DNA from: Puniceicoccales bacterium
GTDB lineage: Bacteria; Verrucomicrobiota; Verrucomicrobiia; Opitutales; UBA953
Direction of reading: 5' to 3'
DNA: 20,676 bases
NCBI GenBank assembly: GCA_031289285.1
Contig: JAITPT010000158.1
Span: forward strand, 1-20,676
The notes under the pieces were generated by a model. That model saw only the letters and a program-made list of their open reading frames with translations. It was not told the DNA's origin and made no database searches. Below are positions 1-6,186 of this stretch, one piece after another; position 1 is the stretch's first letter, and each line of letters opens with the position of its first letter. Made by a program: the position numbers and the translations under genes.

Positions 1-155
1 GTTATGCGGTTTGGTTTTGCGCATGTTTTTGTGGGGGTTGCGTTTTGCGCTTTCCCTACGCGAACCTTGCGGTGCTTGGAGCGGAAAGCGCAAGCCGCAG
101 ACGGCCAAAAGATTGCGCAAAACCGCCCGCATTAACTGCCGTTTTTAGGATTATA
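1..155 (+). repeat. Left-truncated copy of the 177-bp palindromic element
   Basis: This is a second copy of the element at 1305-1481. Both contain TTGCGCTTTCC-type sequence, a central CCTTGCGGTGC, CCAAAAGATTGCGCAAAACCG and the end AACTGCCGTTTTTAGGATTAT. The hairpin centre (TTGC, 67-70) lies near base 68, so the symmetric left end would fall about 20 bases before the window starts. The two copies differ at many positions, which suggests they are not recent duplicates. No gene is supported inside it. Confidence 0.75.
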
Positions 156-158
156 CAA

Positions 159-623
159 CTAACAAAACACAGCAGGAACCCGCCGCCCACAATGTTTGTG
201 GCACAATGAGAGGTGGTAGAGCCGCCCCAAAGCGTGTAGCATTTGGAAATGTGTGGTAGCCATATGCACATGCTGCAACACAACCCTCCCACAATGCAAC
301 AAAAAAATTAGACTGTCTAAATTTCCAGTAGCAAGGAAGCGGGCAACCTTGTTCAGACGCTCGGTGCCTGTCGCACCCTTGCGCATACCGGAGCGTCTAC
401 GTGGACGCTGTCCGCCTACGCCCGTGCGTGATGCAGGTGCGGATGCGCGAGAAACCGGCGCGGCACTGGCAGCAGGAGCGGCGGCAGACGGCGCGGCAGG
501 TGCTGACGCAGCGGGACGCCACAGAACGTTGCCAAATTTTTTGTCTTTTTTTGAAAAATAACGCTGAACAAGACGCAATAAATCTACGTGACTCATTTCT
601 TTGACGTTGCCGGATACGGACAT
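159..623 (-). CDS. Small hypothetical protein with repeat-derived C-terminus
   Basis: The predicted protein has 154 residues and I do not recognise a family. Residues 1-35 look like a folded start (LLRLVQRYFSKKDKKFG). They are followed by an Ala/Pro/Ser-rich linker (about 36-65) and a basic segment (RPRRR near 74). From about residue 100 the reading frame enters the 160-bp dispersed repeat at 171-328, so the last ~50 residues (LDSLIFLLHCG onward) are repeat-encoded and probably not original protein. The ATG at 623 is favoured because it is preceded by GGAGG four bases upstream, the clearest Shine-Dalgarno sequence in the window. A 35-codon ORF (593-700) overlaps the start in another frame. 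The gene may have been truncated and extended by repeat insertion. Confidence 0.5.
   Translation of the reverse strand: MSVSGNVKEMSHVDLLRLVQRYFSKKDKKFGNVLWRPAASAPAAPSAAAPAASAAPVSRASAPASRTGVGGQRPRRRSGMRKGATGTERLNKVARFLATGNLDSLIFLLHCGRVVLQHVHMATTHFQMLHALGRLYHLSLCHKHCGRRVPAVFC
171..328 (-). repeat. 160-bp dispersed element, copy A (reverse orientation)
   Basis: The reverse complement of 20163-20320 matches this segment over nearly its whole length. Shared blocks include CAGCAGGAAC, GGCACAATGAGAGGTGGT, GTGTGGTAGCCAT and ACACAACCCTCC. The right end carries the 13-base palindrome TTAGACTGTCTAA (308-320) between an A-run and AATTT. The left end lacks the palindrome that bounds the other copy: the match stops at CAGCAGG. 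Confidence 0.8.
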
Positions 624-700
624 GCTTCCTCCGCTTGCGGAGGATGGAATCTGTTCCGCACGTCTTTTTCTATTTCAATAGAAGTTACAGAATAAGCCAT
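593..700 (-). CDS. Possible 35-codon leader ORF
   Basis: An ATG at 700, just after an in-frame stop, opens a 35-residue frame (MAYSVTSIEIEKDVRNRF...) that ends at 593-595. It overlaps the first 31 bases of the 159-623 gene in a different frame. It has no clear ribosome binding site of its own and no recognised family. It could be a leader peptide, the remnant of a frameshifted longer gene, or chance. Confidence 0.2.
   Translation of the reverse strand: MAYSVTSIEIEKDVRNRFHPPQAEEACPYPATSKK
628..643 (-). promoter_or_regulatory. Hairpin occluding the ribosome binding site of the 159-623 gene
   Basis: On the minus strand CCTCCG-CAAG-CGGAGG forms a six-pair GC-rich stem with a four-base loop. The 3' arm contains the GGAGG that serves as Shine-Dalgarno for the ATG at 623. 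The pairing is seen in the sequence. Control of translation by this stem, for example as a thermosensor or by coupling to the 593-700 ORF, is inference. Confidence 0.4.
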
Positions 701-761
701 TTTTTACGCCAATCCCGCGTTCGCCAACATCAATACGAGCAAACTCACGAAATGACCACAT

Positions 762-1025
762 TCAATACGAAATGTTAGGAGTTATGGGATACCAAGGGGG
801 GGCAAGAACGATTATGGTATTTTTCATCAACATTGGAGTGCATTTTGCCTCAACGCCCCAACAGGGTTCCCCAACAAAGCCCCCTGTTGGCGTGAGAAAC
901 GAGCGACTACCGAGGGTAGGTGCCGCAAATACATCACAACCCCAACGGCAGTGTAACTGGCCAACGTCCGTGATGTTACGCACCCCAGCAGGTGTTGCGT
1001 GGCTCTTTCTTCCCTTTCCCTTCAC
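762..1025 (-). repeat. 'RWGC' recurrent repeat, minus-strand copy
   Basis: An 87-codon minus-strand frame contains NITDVGQLHCRWGC and TPTLGS-like text. From memory this resembles a low-complexity 'hypothetical protein' pattern recurring in many gut and environmental genomes as part of a dispersed repeat, and I do not regard it as a real gene. A diverged copy in the opposite orientation lies at about 1111-1260. Both share CGTTGGGGTTGTG followed by GTATTT, at 927-947 on the minus strand and from 1125 on the plus strand. The stretch 644-761 before it holds no recognisable feature apart from the start of the 593-700 ORF. Confidence 0.4.
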
Positions 1026-1110
1026 ATGGTGCCCACACTCCGCTCATTCGTTCCATGCCCAGTGACGACCTGTCATGTCAAAGACTTATTTAACCTGGTA
1101 AATTATTCGG
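1026..1110 (+). repeat. 85-bp dispersed repeat with TTTAACCTGGTAAA, copy 1
   Basis: This segment, running from ATGGTGCC to AATTATTCGG, is repeated with few changes at 18479-18562 and 18703-18787. All copies include CGCTCATTCGTTCC, CGTCATGTCAAA-like sequence and the palindromic TTTA(A/G)CCTGGTAAA. It lies between the two inverted RWGC repeats. Confidence 0.8.
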
Positions 1111-1260
1111 TCATTGGGCAAGCCCGTTGGGGTTGTGCCGTATTTTTGACCTTATCTGGGGTAGGCTCACTTTGCTCGCCGCCTCTGTGCTTTGTTGAAA
1201 AACCCAACCCCGTCGGAGGTCAAAGTCTCAATGTCGTCAGAAAATACCATACGGATAGTG
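1111..1260 (+). repeat. 'RWGC' recurrent repeat, plus-strand copy
   Basis: The plus-strand translation IGQARWGCAVFLTLSGVGS is a diverged counterpart of the minus-strand VGQLHCRWGCDVFAAPTLGS at 762-1025. The two copies are inverted around the 85-bp repeat at 1026-1110. No gene is supported here. Confidence 0.4.
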
Positions 1261-1304
1261 CCGCAAGATGAACTACAGCCGCTTTGTCAGAACGCCCTGC
1301 CGGA

Positions 1305-1481
1305 CGCATAATCCTAAGAACGGGAATTCAGCGGGAAGGGTTTGCGCAAGATTTTGAGGCGGATGCGGTTTGCGCTTTCCCGACGCGCACCTTGCGGTGC
1401 GTGGAGCGGAAAACGCAAGCAGCAAGCGTCCAAAAGATTGCGCAAAACCGCCGCATTAACTGCCGTTTTTAGGATTATGCG
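1305..1481. mobile_element. 177-bp long-palindrome (REPIN/MITE-like) element beside the transposase
   Basis: The ends are inverted: CGCATAATCCTAA at 1305 pairs with TTTTTAGGATTATGCG ending at 1481. The inner parts pair too, for example TTGCGCAA on both sides and TTTGCGCTTTCC with GGAAAACGCAA. The innermost stem is GCACC-TTGC-GGTGC (87-100 of line 1301-1400, i.e. 1387-1400), whose centre coincides with the midpoint of the whole element. The element therefore reads as one imperfect hairpin. It lies 59 bp beyond the stop of the RAYT-like gene, and a second copy sits at 1-155. By analogy with REPINs moved by RAYTs, it may be a non-autonomous substrate; that link is inference. Confidence 0.65.
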
Positions 1482-1540
1482 CAAGGCGAGTGTAGTGCGA
1501 GCTGGCGTCTTCTCGGTATATCGGCTGCCTGGTTCGAAGC

Positions 1541-2617
1541 TCAGTGTTTGCGGCGACGGAAGGCGCAGAGACCTTCTGGCCAATCGACGGAAATCTCCGC
1601 GTCCGCGTCCGCAAACGGAATAGGCTTGCAACCAGAGCGACGGTTGGTCTCGCGGGTGTATTGCGATAAGATTGCGCCGACAAACTTCGCGTCACCGATG
1701 GCACCGCCACGTGTGAACTGCGTAGCCTTCGTAAGCAGACGCTCTGAGCGGGAAAGTTTCCCACCGGAAGCAGCAACTGCTTGGGCAGCCTCGGGAGCGA
1801 TGCGGGCGGCGGACGGGTCGCCGCGTTTCGCCGTCGCGCCTTTGCCGAACAACACGACGCGGTAGGTTTCCAGCATTTCCTCGTCGCTGAGGTTGTCGGA
1901 GGAAACTGCGTAACGAAGATTGCGGCGCATCGTGCCCTTGGCACCTGTCGCGACGGCCTCCGCGTAACCGCACCAGCGGTAGTCTTTCGGGTCTGCGACA
2001 AGATGCGCACGGACAGGGTTGAGGTCAATGTAAGCGGCGGCACTTTCCAACGCGAAGAACTTATCGCTCTGCACGAGAGTGCTCGAAAATCGCTCTGACC
2101 AGAGCGTCCCAAAACGCTCGTGCGTGCGGTTATACCAGATGGAAAACCGTTGCTTGAAGGTCTTCATGAACTCGGAGACGTCGCCCATTCTGCGCAGCAT
2201 TTGCTTGCGCCACGCCTCGGCGTCTTCGCCGTCCTTCTTGAGCATCTCGGCGAGCACCTTGACATCGTCAGGTGCCCATTTGGTAGGCTTGGGATAGAGG
2301 ACGGAGTAACGCCGCAGCAGCTCTGCGTCGGCGACCTCGCCTTGCTGCGGCACTCGGACGAGCACATGGAAATGGTTTCCCATGAGAGCGTATGTCACGA
2401 CTTGGACACCGCAGAAGTCGGCGACTTGGTGGAGTTGTTTTTGCATGATGTCCTTCTCGGCATCGGAGAGAAAAATTTCTCCGTTGACCGTTCGGGACAC
2501 GCAATGAAAAACGCTGACTGAGCCGCTGGCTTTTATCCGGCGGACTCGGCCAACTTGGCGGACATGTCGCCGGTGCCGATGCTGTTGCTGTTTGGTTTTG
2601 GCTGTATGTTTGGGCAT
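1541..2617 (-). CDS. REP-associated tyrosine transposase (RAYT, Y1_Tnp family)
   Basis: The protein (358 residues) is a single-strand DNA transposase of the IS200/IS605-related RAYT group. The HUH metal/DNA site is H82-F-H84 in ALMGNHFHVLV. The likely nucleophile is Y196 in AAAYIDLNPVRAHLV, which aligns with the DYIYINPV segment holding the catalytic Tyr of E. coli RAYT. A basic N-terminus (1-30) precedes the Y1 domain (about 31-215). The C-terminal extension (about 290-358, LLTKATQFTRGGAIGDAKFVG then KPIPF) is of the kind seen in long RAYTs. All key residues are present, so the gene looks intact. No Shine-Dalgarno is obvious. It is followed by the palindromic element 1305-1481, a possible substrate, and preceded by another palindrome at 2706-2726. 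Confidence 0.9.
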   Translation of the reverse strand: MPKHTAKTKQQQHRHRRHVRQVGRVRRIKASGSVSVFHCVSRTVNGEIFLSDAEKDIMQKQLHQVADFCGVQVVTYALMGNHFHVLVRVPQQGEVADAELLRRYSVLYPKPTKWAPDDVKVLAEMLKKDGEDAEAWRKQMLRRMGDVSEFMKTFKQRFSIWYNRTHERFGTLWSERFSSTLVQSDKFFALESAAAYIDLNPVRAHLVADPKDYRWCGYAEAVATGAKGTMRRNLRYAVSSDNLSDEEMLETYRVVLFGKGATAKRGDPSAARIAPEAAQAVAASGGKLSRSERLLTKATQFTRGGAIGDAKFVGAILSQYTRETNRRSGCKPIPFADADAEISVDWPEGLCAFRRRKH

Positions 2618-2705
2618 GGTGTTGTGGTGAGTTTGATTTTGGTAGTGCTGTTGGTGCTGATGTTCAGCGCGGAAAATGGCGGTTCTGCAACTTGCGTCAA
2701 GAAGT

Positions 2706-2726
2706 TTTTTTAACCTGGTTAAAAAA
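2706..2726. repeat. AT-rich palindrome between rbfA and the transposase
   Basis: TTTTTTAAC-CTG-GTTAAAAAA gives nine perfect pairs around a three-base loop. The core AACCTGGT is shared with the 85-bp repeats at 1026, 18479 and 18703. The 3' arm is A-rich on both strands, so it does not look like an intrinsic terminator. It may be a recognition site or a repeat remnant. Confidence 0.55.
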
Positions 2727-2767
2727 TAAAAACAAACGAAACAGGCGCACGCTGGGCGGAATTCGGG

Positions 2768-3151
2768 TTAGACCCGAAGGGTTTCGATTTCGGTTTGGGC
2801 GGAACGGCGGGCGTCCTCGCGGGCAACGGTGTCCATGATGCCGAGGAGGTGCGCCCCGCGCTCAGCAGAGGGGTCGTGGATGAAACGTAGCTCCGGTGTG
2901 TATTTGATTTTCACGCGACGAAACACCTCGGCTTTGAGTACCTTTTGAATGCGGCGGAGGAACTGCCCCGCCTTTTTGGTGACCTCAGCATCGCCAAGCA
3001 CAGCGTAACGGACGATGGCGTTGCGGAGGTCGTCAGAGATTTCAACCGAAGTGAACGTGATGCGGACAGCCTCCGAACGCCAGCGGGTGTGCAGTTCCTC
3101 ACTCAGCTCACGCAAGAGGAGTTGGTTGACGCGGGTGGTGCGTTGTGACAT
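2768..3151 (-). CDS. rbfA: Ribosome-binding factor A
   Basis: The 127-residue protein matches RbfA, the small KH-fold factor that binds the free 30S subunit and assists late 16S rRNA maturation. Visible family features are the basic start SQRTTRVNQLLLRELSEEL, the central ITFTSVEISDDLRNA, the helix AGQFLRRIQKVLKAEV, and the C-terminal TPELRFIHDPSAERGAHLLGIMD. The frame extends upstream to 3199, but those residues (ISCLRFWCVAAACC) are atypical, so the ATG at 3151 is chosen. RbfA commonly sits near infB/nusA; here it lies alone between the HzsA-related gene (134 bp upstream) and the transposase. The stop lies in the loop of a small stem (TTCGGGT-CTA-ACCCGAA) that lacks a following U-tract. Confidence 0.93.
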   Translation of the reverse strand: MSQRTTRVNQLLLRELSEELHTRWRSEAVRITFTSVEISDDLRNAIVRYAVLGDAEVTKKAGQFLRRIQKVLKAEVFRRVKIKYTPELRFIHDPSAERGAHLLGIMDTVAREDARRSAQTEIETLRV

Positions 3152-3207
3152 GAGGCAGCAGGCTGCCGCGACGCACCAAAAACGCAAGCACGAAATCACG
3201 CGCCGCA

Positions 3208-3315
3208 GCCGCCGTCAACGCCCCACGCCCGCGACCCCCGCAACGTAAAGTCTGCCGTGCTCCACGGTGAGACACGCCGCCGCCGTCAACGCCCCACGCC
3301 CGCAACCCCTGCAAC
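3208..3315. repeat. 37-bp direct duplication at the 3' end of the HzsA-related gene
   Basis: The block GCCGCCGTCAACGCCCC through GCAAC occurs at 3208-3244 and 3279-3315, 71 bp apart, with two differences. The second block spans the stop codon (3286-3288) of the HzsA-related gene. The first lies in the intergenic space before rbfA. It looks like a slippage duplication in GC-rich low-complexity sequence. Confidence 0.75.
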
Positions 3316-6099
3316 TCCTGCAACCCCCGCTGCTCCTGCGCCCCCCGCTGCCCCTGCGAAGTCCGGCATGTCGGCTCTTGGCTGTTTTTCTATCAATTGC
3401 CGCGCAGGAGTGAAGGTTTGCAGTATCTTTTGGTAATCGGGGTCGTCTTTCGTTTTGAACACGACCTTTGAGCATTTTTGCGTGCCACCCGCCTCTCGCG
3501 CCAATGGTGCAAGCAGAAACGCATTGTTTTCAGGTGCCAGAAAACGTGTGTAAAACTCGCGCGGAAACACCTTGGCTTTCTGCGGAAGATTATACAGCGG
3601 GTCACCCGTCTGCCGTGGATTTACGCCGAGTTCCCGCGCCGGATTTGTCTCGTGACATTCCGCGCAACGCCGACTCGAGACATCGTTTAACACTTTGTCT
3701 AAACGCTCTGGATAAATACGCCGCGAACCAATCTGAAACTTGTGGTTTGACGCACTCGTCGGATAATACGGGACATTCAAATCTATCCAAAGATACACCC
3801 GCTCTCTGTCAGCTTGCGGCATATCAATCCGTTTTTTGCCGTTTTTGTCGGGATGTCCGCTGCGCAGAAGTTCCGCGAGCAAACTTGCAGGGCTTCCCCA
3901 ACGTTTCGGCGTGACTTCCAGCGTGTTCCACTCCGCACCGTTAATCGTCCAAATCCAACTTGTATAAGGACTCGCGCCTTCTCTCCGGCTGTCAACTTTA
4001 ACGCCGTGTTGAAGCCAGTCTTTTTCTCCCAACGTTCCTTTCCGCGCCAGGTTGTCATAGGAGACACAAAAGAAGTCTGTATAATCGCCGCTCAGGTCTA
4101 TTTTATTTTTCTCCTGTGGATTGTGGCAGCTGATGCAATGTTTATCCAGCACCGGTTGCACAACTTCGCGATATGAAAAACCCTTTACGCCCCACGCAGG
4201 TTTTTGCAATTCCTGCGGTTTCGCCCGCATTGCTTTTATGCGGTTCGCACGAGTCGGTGCTTGCGTGTTGCGGTCGGCGTGGCAACCGACACAACTTTGG
4301 ATTTCTCCGGGCATTAAATGTGTGAAACTGCGCATCCGCTGGACGGCGCGCCCTTCGGCATCCAACGCCAAAAAATAAATTGGCACCTCGGACGGTGCTT
4401 GGAACGTTGCGGAGCCATCGGGTGCGACATCGGCAAAGCCCCAAACTTTTTTCGGTGCGTATGTTGCCCCGCAGGACACAACGGGAAATTGGAAACCGAA
4501 CGCACCCGCTGAGATGCGTTTCAGCGGAAGGTCTTTGTAATCCGTCTTTGCTATTGGCATTTCGTATGGAGAATGCACGGGTTTTTCAAGTTCCTGCACA
4601 ATCGCAATACGCTTGATTTCGCCGCGTTTAATGGTCGGCTCCAAACCATTATAGACATCTTGCATTGTGATAACCGCCCAACTACCGCTGGCACTTCCGT
4701 CTTCGGGCAGCGCAATTGTTTCGTCAAGCGTTGACGATTTAACAACTGGCGGAACCGGATATTCTCGCACAGGTTGCACGCTGTAATAACCCAATTTAGA
4801 ACGTTTGGGCAAAATAGTTGCCCATGTGCCGTCAACAGTGCGGATTTGTGCATCGCCCCATCTTGTCACAAGATAATTTTTTTCATCGAGGCCAAAGGGC
4901 TTTTCATAACCGCCTTGATTAACAAATCCGTTGCCCCAAACACCGCCTCGGGCAAAGACATTGACTTCCGCCGTCGCATTCAGAACACCTGCTTTGGAGT
5001 TTGGCCCCAAACGAGGGTCAATCTGTGTAATTGCGCCGATGCACGAGCCGTTGTGATTGGTGGCGAGAGAAAAAATCTTATGCGAGTTGGGTATCGCATT
5101 GGCGTCCATAAATGTCCCCGGAGCAATCATTCTATTTCCAAAATAACCTGCCAAGTTTGTGCCGTCTGGATTGATTGTCCAGAGGCTCTGTATAGGAATA
5201 GCGCAACGGTCAACATATTCCCAGCGTGTATAAATAATTCGCCCATCGTTTAACACAGACGGCGTGAAGTCCATCAGATAATTTGCAGAGAGGCGTTTTT
5301 GTTTTGAGCCGTCGCGTTCCATACGGTAGAGAACAGGCGAGGTGACAACATAACAATAAGCGTAGGCGGGCTTGCGGTCGGATATAAATGCGACACCGCC
5401 GTCGGGCAACCTGCAGCAATTCAAATTGTTGTAAGGAGTATTGGTAACTCGCCGCAGATTTGTGCCGTCAATATTGACCATGTAGATTTGATAATTTTCG
5501 TCGGGATTGCTGGAATAACTCACATCGTGGTCAATGACGCGGACATTGACGTTCTTCCCCTTCCGTTTCCACGAAAAGACAATTTCCTTGGCGTTCCAAT
5601 GGAGGTCGGCGTCAAGAATCATCCCTTGGCCGGCATCAACGATTTTTTTCATCGCGCCGGTTTTGGGCGAATAAACGCAGAGGCCGCCGCCCGGGGCGAA
5701 ACCCTCAACGTGATACGTATAGACGTGCGAGGTTGACAAATGCTGCCGCTCTATCGCGAGAATATCGGCGAAGCCGAAGTCGCCGTCCGCAAGTTTTTTC
5801 AAGAGCGCGGGGCTGGCCGCCTTTGCGCCTTTTTTGTCGGGTGCGCGAGGCGCGGCTGCGTCGGCGTCGGCAGCGGACAGGGCGACAAACACAAATACAA
5901 ACGCAAACACGAACGCGAACGAGGCGAGCGCGGCGAGCGCAAGAGGCGCGAGTGGGAATGCGGATGGGAGTGCGCGAGTGCGACGGGGCGAGAGGGCGTT
6001 GACTACGCGGCGGAAACAGGTGCGGAGATGTAAGGACATACCGCGAAACACACCGCACCGCGCAACAGGCGGCAAGTAAAAAGTGCTGTGGCGCGGCAT
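3286..6099 (-). CDS. Exported HzsA-related protein with three c-type haem sites
   Basis: The protein (937 residues) resembles the hydrazine synthase alpha-subunit-related family common in Planctomycetota and Verrucomicrobiota. A hydrophobic export signal lies at about 45-75. A beta-propeller-like part follows (about 120-450, with YQIYMVNIDGTNLRRVTNTP and SLWTINPDGTNLAGYFG). Next comes an HZS-alpha middle-domain-like segment (500-600). Haem motifs are C603-VGCH, C655-ISCH and C812-AECH. The tail (913-937) is Gly/Ala/Val low-complexity. It probably acts outside the cytoplasmic membrane in redox or substrate binding; no hydrazine chemistry should be assumed, since no HzsB/C partner is here. The start could be 6099 or the ATG at 6039 (residue 21). 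Neither has a ribosome binding site, and both keep the signal. The coding sequence between about 3400 and 5700 is visibly poorer in GC than its neighbours. Confidence 0.85.
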   Translation of the reverse strand: MPRHSTFYLPPVARCGVFRGMSLHLRTCFRRVVNALSPRRTRALPSAFPLAPLALAALASFAFVFAFVFVFVALSAADADAAAPRAPDKKGAKAASPALLKKLADGDFGFADILAIERQHLSTSHVYTYHVEGFAPGGGLCVYSPKTGAMKKIVDAGQGMILDADLHWNAKEIVFSWKRKGKNVNVRVIDHDVSYSSNPDENYQIYMVNIDGTNLRRVTNTPYNNLNCCRLPDGGVAFISDRKPAYAYCYVVTSPVLYRMERDGSKQKRLSANYLMDFTPSVLNDGRIIYTRWEYVDRCAIPIQSLWTINPDGTNLAGYFGNRMIAPGTFMDANAIPNSHKIFSLATNHNGSCIGAITQIDPRLGPNSKAGVLNATAEVNVFARGGVWGNGFVNQGGYEKPFGLDEKNYLVTRWGDAQIRTVDGTWATILPKRSKLGYYSVQPVREYPVPPVVKSSTLDETIALPEDGSASGSWAVITMQDVYNGLEPTIKRGEIKRIAIVQELEKPVHSPYEMPIAKTDYKDLPLKRISAGAFGFQFPVVSCGATYAPKKVWGFADVAPDGSATFQAPSEVPIYFLALDAEGRAVQRMRSFTHLMPGEIQSCVGCHADRNTQAPTRANRIKAMRAKPQELQKPAWGVKGFSYREVVQPVLDKHCISCHNPQEKNKIDLSGDYTDFFCVSYDNLARKGTLGEKDWLQHGVKVDSRREGASPYTSWIWTINGAEWNTLEVTPKRWGSPASLLAELLRSGHPDKNGKKRIDMPQADRERVYLWIDLNVPYYPTSASNHKFQIGSRRIYPERLDKVLNDVSSRRCAECHETNPARELGVNPRQTGDPLYNLPQKAKVFPREFYTRFLAPENNAFLLAPLAREAGGTQKCSKVVFKTKDDPDYQKILQTFTPARQLIEKQPRADMPDFAGAAGGAGAAGVAGVAGVAGVGR

Positions 6100-6145
6100 C
6101 TTATTTTTGTTACGGATGGTTTCCTAATTCCCTCACTTTCCCTTT

Positions 6146-6163
6146 GCCCCGTGCGGGGCTTTT
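6146..6163 (+). terminator. Terminator-like hairpin in the leader of the permease gene
   Basis: GCCCCG-TG-CGGGGC (6146-6159; better read as a five-pair stem with a four-base loop) is followed by TTTT. It lies between the divergent starts of the HzsA-related gene and the permease, 23 bp before the permease ATG on the same strand. It could be a weak intrinsic terminator or an attenuator. The U-tract is short. Confidence 0.35.
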
Positions 6164-6186
6164 CACCAGCGTCCTCGACCTGCCGT

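Noticed and set aside
762..1025. 87-residue minus-strand protein
   Set aside because: It coincides with a repeat that also occurs inverted at 1111-1260, and the text looks like a recurrent spurious ORF.
2706..2726. Intrinsic terminator for rbfA
   Set aside because: The stem is nearly all A-T and the 3' arm is A-rich on both strands, so no U-tract follows the hairpin.
3286..6099. Hydrazine synthase and hence anammox metabolism
   Set aside because: Only a family resemblance to the alpha subunit exists, there are no partner subunits, and such relatives are widespread in non-anammox bacteria.
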